Of a stretch of 64,000 bases of DNA, positions 36,090 to 45,098 are shown in pieces. The number at the start of each line of letters is the position of its first letter. The first letter of the stretch is position 1. The DNA is from Clostridiales bacterium (lineage in GTDB: Bacteria; Bacillota; Clostridia; Oscillospirales; Acutalibacteraceae): NCBI GenBank assembly GCA_012840445.1, contig DULI01000008.1, positions 62,001 to 126,000 on the forward strand. The letters run 5' to 3'. The notes beneath the pieces were generated by a model that ran no database searches, had not been told where the DNA came from, and saw nothing but the letters and a program-made list of their open reading frames with translations. Position numbers and translations under genes: made by a program.

Positions 36090-37220
36090 ATGCTTAAAAA
36101 AATTGCAGTCCTATTAGGTTTTATAATGCTGTTGTCGCACAACTCGACTGCTGCGGCGATGCCGTCGGTCTCCGCTCAGTCGGCAATTATCATTAACGCG
36201 GCGACAGGTACGGTTCTTGGAGAATACAATGCCCGAACACGGCTTCCCATGGCAAGTACGACCAAGATAATGACGGCGCTGATTTTGGCCGAACAGCCCA
36301 ACCTTGACAAGACGGTGGTTACCACGCGTGAGATGGTTATGGTCGAGGGGTCGTCCATGGGGCTTAAAGTGGGAGACACGGTTTCTTACCGCGCCCTGCT
36401 TTACGGGATGATGCTGGCCTCCGGCAATGACGCGGCAAATACAACCGCCATCGCCATTGCGGGAAGCATAGAGGAATTTGCAAAAATGATGAATGCAAAA
36501 GCCCGGGAAATCGGCATGAAGGATACAAATTTTGTTACTCCCTCAGGGCTTGACCATAAGGATCATTACACTACTGCTTATGATCTGGCAATCCTTACGG
36601 CGTATGCCATGAAAAATCCCGAATTCAGGGCTGCTGCCCAAAGTGTTTCTGCTGAAGTATATTTTGGCAATCCACCCTATAAAAGGTATTTGAGGAATCA
36701 CAACAGGCTGTTGACTACCTATGACGGATGCATTGGAGTTAAAACCGGTTTTACCAAAAAATCAGGCAGGTGCCTTGTGTCGGCCGCAAGCAGGGACAAC
36801 AAGGAAGTTATTGCGGTAACGCTTAATGCCCCTGATGACTGGAATGACCACATGGCCATGCTGGATTTCGGGCTGTCCTGCCTTGAAAATTATGAGCTTG
36901 AAGTGCCCCTCTCTGATGACACCATACCGGTGATTTCGGGCGAAGCTGATAGGGTTAGGCTTGAAATTGAAAAGGTTAGGCTTGGGCTTACGGGGAATGA
37001 GCATAAAAATATTACCGCAAAGGTCCATTTGCCTGAATTTATTTATGCCCCAATAAGCAGGGGAGATATTGTAGGGTATATTGAATATCTGCTTGACGGA
37101 AAAACGATTACGCGGGCAAATATCAAGGCGGCCGCGGATATGCAGATAAAGCCGCCCGAGCCTAAATCATTTTTGGAAAGGCTGGTTGAGCAGCTTAGGC
37201 TGCTGTCATTATATATTTAA
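36090..37220 (+). CDS. D-alanyl-D-alanine carboxypeptidase (DacB/DacF type)
   Basis: 376 residues with a signal peptide (about 1-24). It trims the terminal D-alanine of peptidoglycan stem peptides outside the membrane. All three penicillin-binding motifs are present: SxxK as S56-T-T-K59, SGN near 113-115 and KTG near 215-217. The C-terminal 100 residues form the PBP5-type beta domain and end with a hydrophobic, slightly amphipathic helix. The place after gerW and before rluB mirrors the Bacillus dacB region, suggesting a spore-cortex role (inference). AGAGGTAAGG precedes the ATG. Confidence 0.92.
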   Translation: MLKKIAVLLGFIMLLSHNSTAAAMPSVSAQSAIIINAATGTVLGEYNARTRLPMASTTKIMTALILAEQPNLDKTVVTTREMVMVEGSSMGLKVGDTVSYRALLYGMMLASGNDAANTTAIAIAGSIEEFAKMMNAKAREIGMKDTNFVTPSGLDHKDHYTTAYDLAILTAYAMKNPEFRAAAQSVSAEVYFGNPPYKRYLRNHNRLLTTYDGCIGVKTGFTKKSGRCLVSAASRDNKEVIAVTLNAPDDWNDHMAMLDFGLSCLENYELEVPLSDDTIPVISGEADRVRLEIEKVRLGLTGNEHKNITAKVHLPEFIYAPISRGDIVGYIEYLLDGKTITRANIKAAADMQIKPPEPKSFLERLVEQLRLLSLYI

Positions 37221-37234
37221 ACGGGGAAAAAATA

Positions 37235-38020
37235 GTGGATAGGAAAGTAAGGTTGCAAAAATTTTTGTCGGAATGCGGTATAGCTTCTCGGCGCAAAGCC
37301 GAGGAGTTAATTGTTGCTGGCAAAGTAAAGGTAAACGGCAAGGTTGCCGAGTTGGGGCAAAAAATTGACCCTGCAAAGGACAGGATTACTGTAAAAGGAA
37401 AACCGGTAGTTGCACCGGGAGAAAAAATATATGTTATGCTTTACAAACCCCGCGGGTATGTTACTACGCTTAACGATGAACTTGACCGAAAGTGTGTTGC
37501 GGAGCTTGTTGGCGATATTAAGCAGCGCATATATCCTGTTGGCAGGCTGGACAAGGACTCGGAAGGCCTGCTTATTATGACGAATGACGGCGAGTTTGCC
37601 AACATGCTGACACATCCTTCCCACCATCTGCCCAAAACATACAGGGTTACGGTTAAGGAGCAGGTAACCGAAGAACAGATAAATATGCTTACGGCAGGGC
37701 TTATGTTGGATGGGCGGAAAACCCTGCCTTGTGATGTTGACGTAATAACAAGGGAGCCTGACCGGACGGTTCTAAAAATTGTGCTGTATGAGGGCAGAAA
37801 CAGGCAAATCCGAAGAATGTGCGAACAGGTGGGGCTTACGGTAAAGCGGCTTAAAAGGACTGAGATTGCGGGGGTTAAACTTGGCATGCTGCGCCCGGGT
37901 AGGTGGAGGTATTTGACCAAAGCAGAAGTTGCGCAGCTGTACAAAGCCGGTAAATCGAACAAACTTGTGGGTGAACAGGATGATACAAATATTCCCTCTA
38001 AAAGAAAAAGAAGAGGTTAA
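37235..38020 (+). CDS. rluB: RsuA/RluB-family rRNA pseudouridine synthase
   Basis: 261 residues. An S4 RNA-binding domain occupies residues 3-62 (LQKFLSECGIASRRKAEELI). The catalytic aspartate is in GRLDKDSEGLLIMTNDG near residue 105-120, followed by KTYRV and EGRNRQIRRM. It converts a uridine of rRNA to pseudouridine; the family and its S4 domain point to RluB (23S) rather than RsuA, but this is not certain. The start is GTG after GGGGA. In the same run as scpAB-dac. Confidence 0.92.
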   Translation: MDRKVRLQKFLSECGIASRRKAEELIVAGKVKVNGKVAELGQKIDPAKDRITVKGKPVVAPGEKIYVMLYKPRGYVTTLNDELDRKCVAELVGDIKQRIYPVGRLDKDSEGLLIMTNDGEFANMLTHPSHHLPKTYRVTVKEQVTEEQINMLTAGLMLDGRKTLPCDVDVITREPDRTVLKIVLYEGRNRQIRRMCEQVGLTVKRLKRTEIAGVKLGMLRPGRWRYLTKAEVAQLYKAGKSNKLVGEQDDTNIPSKRKRRG

Positions 38021-38354
38021 AGCTTTATTCCAAGAAAAAGGTGTTGAATTTGAAGACGGCTCTTGCGCGGTGGTTGCAAAGGAAGATTTTAAGCAGTTAG
38101 GGTACTGCCTTTTTGATTTGAACGGAAATGAAATCACAATAAAGGCCCTTGAGCCTGTTGACAATCCGGCGCTGGCCGACGGCATTTTGAGGTCTGCGCT
38201 GCATATGGCGCTTTTGCGGGAAATACACATCGCAAGGTTTTCTGACGGGAATTTGTCCGGGCTGCTTTCAAGCCTTGGATTTATAGATGATGAAAAGGAC
38301 AGGGTTTTAAACCTTTCAGGCATTTTCAGAGGCTGCTGCGGTTCGACGGTTTAA
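37980..38354 (+). CDS. hypothetical protein, possibly GNAT-like
   Basis: 124 residues. The ATG at 37980 lies inside the end of rluB (41-base overlap) with GGGTG six bases before it; no better start follows. It is a mixed alpha/beta protein with a charged N-terminal helix, a GYCLFDLNGNEITIKALEP strand segment, LADGILRSALHMALLREI helix and a CC pair near the C-terminus. The strand then helix layout resembles part of a GNAT acyltransferase, but no acetyl-CoA loop is evident. Function unknown. Confidence 0.65.
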   Translation: MIQIFPLKEKEEVKALFQEKGVEFEDGSCAVVAKEDFKQLGYCLFDLNGNEITIKALEPVDNPALADGILRSALHMALLREIHIARFSDGNLSGLLSSLGFIDDEKDRVLNLSGIFRGCCGSTV

Positions 38355-38386
38355 AACATGGATTTTCCAATTAAGCCTTGAACTGA

Positions 38387-38415
38387 TTGACAAATCCGTT
38401 TTATCGTGTTATTAT
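38387..38415 (+). promoter_or_regulatory. strong promoter for secG
   Basis: TTGACA, 17-base spacer, TATTAT, about 30 bases before the secG start. Confidence 0.88.
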
Positions 38416-38446
38416 TTAACAAATTAACATTCCGGAGGTGACGGTA

Positions 38447-38692
38447 GTGGGTGTTGCAGAAATCATTATTGGAATTGGTATTTTAATTGTATCGTTTGCG
38501 CTTATAGCGCTTATTCTGCTTCAGGAGGGTCGCCGCACCGGAATAAGCACCATCTCCGGTACTTCGGACACCTTTCTTTCAAAAAACAATTCCAGAACCA
38601 AGCAGGCAAGGCTTGCACGTTTTACAAAAATACTTGTTACCCTGTTTTTCATCCTGACAATTGTAGCAAGTGTATTGGCCTTAAGGAAATAA
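38447..38692 (+). CDS. secG: preprotein translocase subunit SecG
   Basis: 81 residues with two membrane segments (about 4-26 and 60-80) and the family loop LLQEGRRTGISTISGTSDTFL. It associates with SecYE in the translocation channel. The start is GTG at 38447, eight bases after GGAGG; the in-frame GTG at 38438 overlaps that site. Monocistronic between a strong promoter and terminator; rnr and smpB, which often follow, are absent. Confidence 0.93.
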   Translation: MGVAEIIIGIGILIVSFALIALILLQEGRRTGISTISGTSDTFLSKNNSRTKQARLARFTKILVTLFFILTIVASVLALRK

Positions 38693-38696
38693 TTTT

Positions 38697-38730
38697 AGCC
38701 GGCACTGTATGTGCCGGCTGATTGTTTTTT
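38697..38730 (+). terminator. terminator after secG
   Basis: AGCCGGCAC / GTGCCGGCT perfect 9-bp stem with TGTAT loop, then GATTGTTTTTT. Confidence 0.85.
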
Positions 38731-38738
38731 GTATATAT

Positions 38739-39962
38739 TTATTCCGCAAACCTCGCAGGTGAAAAAATGCGGGAATATGTTGGCGTGTTTCCAGTGTGCT
38801 GCGCCAACAAAATGTCGGCAGCAATGTTTGCAAAGGCGGTTCCGTTTTCGCCGGGGCACAGCGCAAAGTCTATGCCCGGAATTTTGCTTTGTCCGATTAC
38901 CGGAAGCATATCTTTAACATGGACGTAATGATTAAGGAAACAGTATTCCGGTTGTATTTCCCTGATTCCGGGAAACATTGAAATCAATTTTTCATGGAGC
39001 CGGACGATATTTTCCGATGTTCTGGTTTTCAGCAGTTTTGCTGCTCCCAAACCTACCGGGCCGCTGCTGTTCCCGCTGATAATAATTCTGTTGTCTGGCG
39101 TGATGCGTAGCCGAATACGTGTTTTTCCGGAATTCAGTATTACGCAGCGCCCGGGCCACCCTAAAAAGTCCGATAATGGCCGCGTAACAAGCGTTAAAAC
39201 CACTTTTTTGTGCGGTTTACAGGGAAATGTTTTGTATTTTTTGTTTCCCGTGGCCATTATTATTTCTCTTGCCTTGATTATTTTCCCCAGTGTGGTATGA
39301 AGTCTGAAGTTGCCGTTACTGCCTGAAATATAGCTTATGGCGGTGTTTTCGTATATGCGGCAATTGTTTTGCATGGCTTTTTTGACAAGTGCGTGTGCCA
39401 GAAGATAGGGGTTGAATGTGGCGCAAAGGCCATTGGAAATAATGCCGGCCTGAATAGGGAATGAAAAATTGTTTTGGGCTGTTTGGGGGTTCACGCACTC
39501 AACCGAAAAGCCGTTGTGGTGGAGGGCAAGATATTCCTGGTTGATTTCTGCCACTTCGGATGTATTGTCGGTATAGTATAGCGAATTTGTTCTTGTAAAA
39601 TCCACATTTATGTCAAACTGTTCGCATAAGTTTTCCAATGTATCAATGCTTTTTTCGCACAGCTTAAATACCTCAACGGCATTATCAATTCCAATTAATT
39701 TTGCAAGTTCCAATAGCCCGTATTCGGTTTGATAGTTTATTACCCCCTGCGAAAACGCGGTGGAGCCGTATCCTACCGGTTGTTCACCGACAAGGACCGT
39801 ATCAATGCCGGCACGGGAAAACCTTTCGGCGCACATTGCTCCCACTATGCCGGAGCCTATGATTGCCACTTCGCAGCTGATATTCCTGTCAAGCCACTGG
39901 TACTGCGCTGGTGGAGTGTTGACATCGGTCCAGTAGGGCGGTGTAAAAGGTTTATTGCTCAT
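38739..39962 (-). CDS. FAD-dependent oxidoreductase, DAO family
   Basis: 407 residues. The FAD-binding motif AIIGSGIVGAMCAERF is near residues 33-48, with the second contact in the central ATGNKKYKTFP region and a C-terminal GIDFALCPGENGTAFANIAAD block. This is the glycine/D-amino-acid oxidase fold (DAO); the N-terminal PYWTDVNTP segment resembles GlpD/YurR-type oxidoreductases of gut Firmicutes. Substrate unknown. No Rieske or Fe-S motif is visible. It stands alone, convergent with secG and divergent from the two-component system. Confidence 0.85.
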   Translation of the reverse strand: MSNKPFTPPYWTDVNTPPAQYQWLDRNISCEVAIIGSGIVGAMCAERFSRAGIDTVLVGEQPVGYGSTAFSQGVINYQTEYGLLELAKLIGIDNAVEVFKLCEKSIDTLENLCEQFDINVDFTRTNSLYYTDNTSEVAEINQEYLALHHNGFSVECVNPQTAQNNFSFPIQAGIISNGLCATFNPYLLAHALVKKAMQNNCRIYENTAISYISGSNGNFRLHTTLGKIIKAREIIMATGNKKYKTFPCKPHKKVVLTLVTRPLSDFLGWPGRCVILNSGKTRIRLRITPDNRIIISGNSSGPVGLGAAKLLKTRTSENIVRLHEKLISMFPGIREIQPEYCFLNHYVHVKDMLPVIGQSKIPGIDFALCPGENGTAFANIAADILLAQHTGNTPTYSRIFSPARFAE

Positions 39963-40082
39963 AAGCTTTCCGCCTTTCGCTTTTATTTTTAATATTGTTT
40001 GAGCTAACGGCGGCGATATTCATTTTAATATTTAAAAATGCCAAAATTTGTGTTATAGTATTTTTAAAATTATATAATTTTA

Positions 40083-40121
40083 TTGACAACAGGTTCACAT
40101 TCTGTTAATAACCATGTCGTA
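40083..40121 (+). promoter_or_regulatory. promoter with Pho-box-like 11-bp direct repeats
   Basis: TTGACA (40083), TTCACA (40094), TTAATA (40105) and a weaker GTCGTA (40116), each separated by 5 bases, giving an 11-bp period. OmpR/PhoB-family regulators bind such direct repeats; the Bacillus PhoP site is built of TT(A/C/T)ACA units 11 bp apart. TTGACA can also act as a -35 with TAATAA 17 bases on. Lies about 50-85 bases before the response regulator gene, suggesting autoregulation. Confidence 0.6.
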
Positions 40122-40168
40122 AAATAGCAAAAGGTATTTTATACATAATTTTAAAGGTCGTGGTAACA

Positions 40169-40861
40169 GTGTCTAAGGCCAAAATTTTAATAGTGGATGA
40201 CGATAAAAACATTTGTGAACTGTTAAGACTATACCTAGAAAAGGAAGGTTTTGAAACAATTGTTGCCTATGACGGGGAAACCGCTTTAAAAATGGTTTCA
40301 ACTCAAAAGCCAAACATGGTGCTGCTTGATATAATGCTTCCAAAACTTGATGGCTGGCAGGTTTGCAGGGAAATCCGAAAGACCTCCTCGGTGCCCATCA
40401 TTATGATTACTGCAAAAGGCGAGACCTTCGACAAGGTTTTGGGGCTTGAGCTTGGGGCGGATGACTATATTTCCAAACCGTTCGATACCAAAGAAGTTGT
40501 GGCCCGTATTAAAGCGGTGCTTCGACGCACCACCCCAGAGGAAAACAGTGATGTTAAAGAAGTCAGATATGATAAACTGGTTATTAACCTTACAAACTAC
40601 GAATTGATAGTGAACGGTGTCCAAATTGACACTCCGCCCAAAGAGCTTGAACTGATATATCATTTGGCAAGCAATCCCAACAGGGTGTATACCCGAGACC
40701 AGCTGCTTGACGAGGTATGGGGTTTTGACTACTACGGTGACTCCCGTACTGTTGACGTTCATGTCAAAAGGCTGCGCGAAAAACTGGAAGGTGTATCGCC
40801 CAACTGGTCGCTTAAGACTGTGTGGGGTGTGGGATATAAATTTGAAGTCAAAGATAATTGA
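40169..40861 (+). CDS. OmpR/PhoB-family response regulator
   Basis: 230 residues. The receiver domain (1-120) has the acidic pair DDD at 10-12, the phospho-acceptor Asp54 in LLDIMLP, and the conserved lysine in YISKPF. The C-terminal winged helix (135-228) has ELELIYHLASNPNRVYTRDQLLDEVWG and VDVHVKRLREKL. The start is taken at GTG 40169 because the GTG at 40160 is only one base from the AAAGG site. The adjoining kinase is its partner; PhoP/PhoR-like by sequence and promoter, though WalR-like functions are possible. Confidence 0.92.
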   Translation: MSKAKILIVDDDKNICELLRLYLEKEGFETIVAYDGETALKMVSTQKPNMVLLDIMLPKLDGWQVCREIRKTSSVPIIMITAKGETFDKVLGLELGADDYISKPFDTKEVVARIKAVLRRTTPEENSDVKEVRYDKLVINLTNYELIVNGVQIDTPPKELELIYHLASNPNRVYTRDQLLDEVWGFDYYGDSRTVDVHVKRLREKLEGVSPNWSLKTVWGVGYKFEVKDN

Positions 40862-40876
40862 AAGTGAAAACAGAAG

Positions 40877-42301
40877 ATGAAACTTAATCTGTTCAAAAAA
40901 TACTTTCTTACTACCGCGGTTATTGTTATTTTAAGCCTTACATTTATAATGACCACGCTAAGTTTTTTTGTAAGCAGTTTTTTGGCAAGGGAAAAACGCT
41001 CCTTGCTTTCTGAAAACTGCAGGACGATTTCGACCATTGCCACGGAGGGTATGAAAACCCAGGATTTTCTCGATAATATGAGCATGATAATCCGGGTGTT
41101 GGGCCGTGCCATAGAGGCCAATATTTTTCTTGCCGATTCCGGAGGCAATGTGTTTGTCTGCAGCTGCAATGACTGGATAATTTCGGGAAAATGCATTCAT
41201 AATGAATCGGCCATTTCCCAGCGCATAATTAGTGCAGCCGTGAAGGGCGAATACTATGAAGTTGGGACTATGGACAACAAGTATAACGACGTTTTCTATA
41301 CCATTGGCATTCCGCTGTATGATACCGTGGGCAACACGATAGGTGCGGTATTTGCTTCATCTCCCGCTTCAAGCCTTAAAAGCTTTCTTGGGAATATTTT
41401 CAGGATGTTTCTGCTTTCTTCCGCTATACCGCTTATACTGATGTTCTTCTCAATGTATGCCATAACCTTCAGGCTTACAAGACCTTTAAGGCTTATGTCG
41501 GATGCGGCGCGCAGCATGGCCAAGGGCGATTTTTCAAAACGCATACCAATTACCAGCGACGACGAGATAGGGGAACTGGCGCTGGCTTTTAACCAGATGT
41601 CGAACTCGCTTGTACAGCTAGAGGGTATGAGGCGCAGCTTTATAGCGAATGTCTCGCACGAGCTTAAAACCCCCATGACCACTATAGGCGGGTTTATAGA
41701 CGGGATAATTGACGGAACCATTGAGCCTGATAAACATAAATATTACCTTGAAATCGTATCAAGCGAAATTAAGCGGTTATCCAGGCTTGTTCAGTCGATG
41801 CTGAGCCTTGCCAAACTCGAGTCGGGCGAGATGAAGCTGAACGTTACGGCCTTTAATATTTCCGAAGTGCTTTTTTCTATTGTAGTTTCACAGGAACAGC
41901 GGATTGAAGCCAAAAATATAGATATCAGGGGCCTTGATAGAATTAGCGAGGTAATAGTAAACGCAGACAAGGACCTGATACACCAGGTTATATATAATCT
42001 TGTGGACAATGCGCTTAAATTTACAAACGAGGGCGGTTATATCAGCTTTAATATTTACACTGATAATGACGGATATGTTATATTTAAAATCAGGAATTCC
42101 GGCGAGGGTATACCACAAAAAGAACTTCCCTATATATTCGAAAGGTTTTACAAGACCGACAAATCCCGTTCAGCGGTAAAGGAGAGCACAGGACTTGGAC
42201 TGTATATTGTAAAGACTATTATAGATATACACCGAGGGACTATAACTGTTCGAAGTATGCCAGGTGAATATACCGAATTTGAATTTAAAATCCCAGCTTA
42301 A
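40877..42301 (+). CDS. sensor histidine kinase, PhoR/WalK type
   Basis: 474 residues. Membrane segments at about 12-35 and 175-197 flank a roughly 140-residue outside domain that contains CSCNDWIISGKC (Cys95, Cys97, Cys106). Then come a HAMP domain (198-250), the phospho-acceptor His261 in VSHELKTPM, and the ATPase with the N box DLIHQVIYNLVDNALKFT, the F box YIFERFYKTDKSR and a G box. It pairs with the response regulator 15 bases upstream. The htrA gene 26 bases downstream may be co-transcribed and could be a target. Confidence 0.93.
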   Translation: MKLNLFKKYFLTTAVIVILSLTFIMTTLSFFVSSFLAREKRSLLSENCRTISTIATEGMKTQDFLDNMSMIIRVLGRAIEANIFLADSGGNVFVCSCNDWIISGKCIHNESAISQRIISAAVKGEYYEVGTMDNKYNDVFYTIGIPLYDTVGNTIGAVFASSPASSLKSFLGNIFRMFLLSSAIPLILMFFSMYAITFRLTRPLRLMSDAARSMAKGDFSKRIPITSDDEIGELALAFNQMSNSLVQLEGMRRSFIANVSHELKTPMTTIGGFIDGIIDGTIEPDKHKYYLEIVSSEIKRLSRLVQSMLSLAKLESGEMKLNVTAFNISEVLFSIVVSQEQRIEAKNIDIRGLDRISEVIVNADKDLIHQVIYNLVDNALKFTNEGGYISFNIYTDNDGYVIFKIRNSGEGIPQKELPYIFERFYKTDKSRSAVKESTGLGLYIVKTIIDIHRGTITVRSMPGEYTEFEFKIPA

Positions 42302-42327
42302 AAAATTTTTGGAGGTTGGTTTTTTAT

Positions 42328-43935
42328 ATGAACGAGTTTGAAAACAGGCCTGATGACAGGGAATTTGCCCCGAAAAACGAAGACGACACACAGGAAATGC
42401 AAAATGTTCAGCCGGAAGAGGAAAACTATCAGCCGAAAGGCGATGAAACAGCCAATAACGGCAATATTGAAGGGAATGATATTGCTAATAATGGCAATAT
42501 AATAGAAGACCAGGCTCCGACAGATGGCAGCCAACCGGAGGAAAGACAGCAGCCTAATTTTTATGAGAATCCCGCCAAACAGCGCCCATACTACAATCCA
42601 GGGTACTGGCAGGCAAGGAATAATCCTCCCCTATACAACCAGCAGTTCAGGCCAAATTTTGGCCAGTATCCTTTGTGGCAGAACCCGCCGGCACCCAACT
42701 TCCCTCCGCAGATGTATAATCTGCCTGCGAATGACACAAACCAAACCACCCTGCAGTTCAGCCCCGTTAAACCGGGCAGCAGTGAAAAGGTCAGCAACAA
42801 AGGCCTTAAGGTTTTTGCCTTGATACTAGCTTTTGTAATTCTGTTAAGTTGTGGTATTACTGCCGGGTATTATGCTGGCAGATTAACAGCAAAACCTTCT
42901 GGAAACGCTCCCGCAGTTGATTTGGAGCCCAAACCCGACGTCACCGGATTGCAGGCAAATACAACTGAGTATGTATATCAGAATGTAAAGGATTCGGTTG
43001 TTGGGATTGCAGTTTACAGCAAAGAGGACCGGACTGCAACCTCGCAGGCCTCGGGCGTAATTTATTCCGAGGACGGGTATATTGTAACCAACGACCATAT
43101 TTATGCGTCCATTCCGTCCCCGCAGTTTCTGGTGGTAACGAGCGACGGTTCTGAGTATAAAGCCGAATTTGTGGCAGGAGATCTAAGAAGCGACATTGCT
43201 GTGCTAAAAATAGACGCAAAGGGGCTAACACCTGCGACCTTTGGCGATTCCCGCCAGGTTATTGTAGGCGAAAAGGTAATAGCCATTGGGAAACCGAACG
43301 GGCTGTCCCTTCCCTCCACCGTTACCGAAGGAATTGTTTCGGCGGTTGACAGAAGGATTATTTCGGCAAACTCTAACTATTCCATGAAGTATATACAAAC
43401 CGATACGGCTATTAATCCCGGAAGTTCCGGCGGGGCATTGGTAAATATGCACGGACAGGTTATTGGCATTACATCATCTAAGATGTCCGGGCAGGAATAC
43501 GATAGGATAGGGTTTGCAATACCGAGCCTTATTATGAAAACGGTGGTTGATTCCTTAATTAAAAATGGATATGTTGCCAACCGTGCAAAGCTTGGCATTA
43601 CCTATACCGAGATTGACGCGGTTACCGCTGAGCTTAACAACAGCAAAAGAGGCCTGGTTATTCAGCAGATAAGCGCGGAAAGCAGCCTTTACAATAAGGG
43701 AATAAAGGTCGGGGATATTATAACCCATGTCAACGATAAACAAATTACCTCAAGCGCTGTTATCCTGGACGTAATTGAGGATTCCAAACCCGGCGATACG
43801 ATCGACCTGACAATAGAAACGAGCAGCGGGCCGGTAAATTTCGTCGCCGAGCTAATTGAGGACAAGGGGACCTCCAGTTATAACTCTACTTCCGCAAAAA
43901 ATAGAAATGAATTTAACTTCCCGTTCGGAGAGTAA
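42328..43935 (+). CDS. HtrA/DegP-like serine protease with PDZ domain
   Basis: 535 residues. The first 158 residues are a low-complexity, Asn/Gln/Pro-rich cytosolic region, unusually long. One membrane segment follows (about 162-184). The trypsin-fold domain has the triad His257 (VTNDHIYA), Asp289 (RSDIAVLKI) and Ser367 (NPGSSGGAL); a PDZ domain covers about 430-515. It degrades or holds misfolded proteins outside the membrane. The ATG at 42328 has GGAGG twelve bases before it. It lies directly behind the two-component system, as in several Firmicutes where wal/htr genes adjoin. Confidence 0.93.
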   Translation: MNEFENRPDDREFAPKNEDDTQEMQNVQPEEENYQPKGDETANNGNIEGNDIANNGNIIEDQAPTDGSQPEERQQPNFYENPAKQRPYYNPGYWQARNNPPLYNQQFRPNFGQYPLWQNPPAPNFPPQMYNLPANDTNQTTLQFSPVKPGSSEKVSNKGLKVFALILAFVILLSCGITAGYYAGRLTAKPSGNAPAVDLEPKPDVTGLQANTTEYVYQNVKDSVVGIAVYSKEDRTATSQASGVIYSEDGYIVTNDHIYASIPSPQFLVVTSDGSEYKAEFVAGDLRSDIAVLKIDAKGLTPATFGDSRQVIVGEKVIAIGKPNGLSLPSTVTEGIVSAVDRRIISANSNYSMKYIQTDTAINPGSSGGALVNMHGQVIGITSSKMSGQEYDRIGFAIPSLIMKTVVDSLIKNGYVANRAKLGITYTEIDAVTAELNNSKRGLVIQQISAESSLYNKGIKVGDIITHVNDKQITSSAVILDVIEDSKPGDTIDLTIETSSGPVNFVAELIEDKGTSSYNSTSAKNRNEFNFPFGE

Positions 43936-43942
43936 AATTATA

Positions 43943-43970
43943 AAAAAACCACCCGTTTGGGTGGTTTTTT
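43943..43970. terminator. bidirectional terminator between htrA and the SH3-C39 gene
   Basis: AAAAAACCACCC / GGGTGGTTTTTT perfect 12-bp stem with GTTT loop; T-runs on both strands serve the two convergent genes. Confidence 0.93.
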
Positions 43971-44940
43971 ATACATAGTAAATGATTTTATAAAAGTTTG
44001 GGTATTCATTGAACAAATGCTGCAGATTTGTTCTATACGCAGAGCCGGAATCATTTACCGTGAAGTTTGAGGCTGCAAGCGTATTTCCACCAATAAAACC
44101 TGTTACAACAACAAAGTGCATCGAACCGTTTGATTTTTTACCACCCACTATTACAGGTTTGCCGGCTTTTAGCAGGGCATAAATATTTTCAAGGTAGTTA
44201 CTGCTTGTGGATGATACATAGTTGCTTGGCCAATACACAGCACCGTCGGGAGTGTATGACAGCCTTTTGGCCATGGCGTCGGGATAAATGGTGGTTCCGG
44301 TTCTGTAGGACTCGGTCATTGCAAGGGAGGTTGTTGCACAGCCAATTTTCGCGATCGTGGAGTTTGCAATTTTGTGTCCGCTCCACCTGCTGTCAATCTG
44401 GCTGTATTTTGGCACATTGAGCTTGATGTACGGGTATTTAACCGTATTGGCCGAATTGGTGCCAAGATAGTTGCTGCTTACATAACCGGTCTGGGTTCCT
44501 TTGTATAGAATCCTGCTCCAGCCGTTTGCCTGTGAAATTACTATGACCTTTGCGCCTTTGGGCAGGCTGTCTTTAACTGCAAAATTTGTGCCGGCACCGA
44601 TTCTGACATTTAGGTTGCTGCTTGCTGTATTGACATACGCTTCATAGCTTCCGTTAACTGGGGTTATGTAGTCTGCGTGGGCATAACCAAATTTGCCCGC
44701 TGCGTATTCTACATACCACCACGAACCGCTTTTTGAAATAAGGGTTACGTATGAGTTCCGTGCAAGGCTGCCGATTACCGCAGACGTGGTTGACATTCCG
44801 CTTCTGACGTTTAAGGATGAGCTTGCGGTTGTCACCATTCCAGCAGTTTTGCTATTTTCAGCGGCGCTTGACGGAAGTGAAAATATAGTAAATATCGATA
44901 ATACGATTATTATGCTTAACATTGAAATAAACTTCTTCAT
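43969..44940 (-). CDS. secreted protein: two SH3 domains plus C39-family peptidase
   Basis: 323 residues with a signal peptide (about 1-27). Two bacterial SH3 repeats (about 34-92 and 101-160, each with SSLNVRSG or SNLNVRIG) usually bind cell wall. The C-terminal peptidase_C39-like domain has Cys201 in KIGCATTSLAM, His275 in GSMHFVVVTG and an Asp near 297. The ATG at 44940 is chosen after AAAGGAG; the frame extends 81 bases further without a ribosome site. Likely a wall-associated cysteine hydrolase; the substrate is unknown. Confidence 0.88.
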   Translation of the reverse strand: MKKFISMLSIIIVLSIFTIFSLPSSAAENSKTAGMVTTASSSLNVRSGMSTTSAVIGSLARNSYVTLISKSGSWWYVEYAAGKFGYAHADYITPVNGSYEAYVNTASSNLNVRIGAGTNFAVKDSLPKGAKVIVISQANGWSRILYKGTQTGYVSSNYLGTNSANTVKYPYIKLNVPKYSQIDSRWSGHKIANSTIAKIGCATTSLAMTESYRTGTTIYPDAMAKRLSYTPDGAVYWPSNYVSSTSSNYLENIYALLKAGKPVIVGGKKSNGSMHFVVVTGFIGGNTLAASNFTVNDSGSAYRTNLQHLFNEYPNFYKIIYYV

Positions 44941-45098
44941 TTTAATTCTCCTTTCAAAAAACTTTTTATGGCTCTGCGGAATGGTATTGTAACATATTTG
45001 TAACCTTTTGTGTGACTCCAAATTATGGGGAGTGATCTGTTATATAAAAACTTTAATGGACATATAGTTTATTAGAACATTATGCGGGGTAGGGTATT

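Noticed and set aside
38711-38981. Three short plus-strand frames opposite the FAD oxidoreductase end
   Set aside because: Start in the secG terminator and run antisense to a conserved flavoprotein; no ribosome sites.
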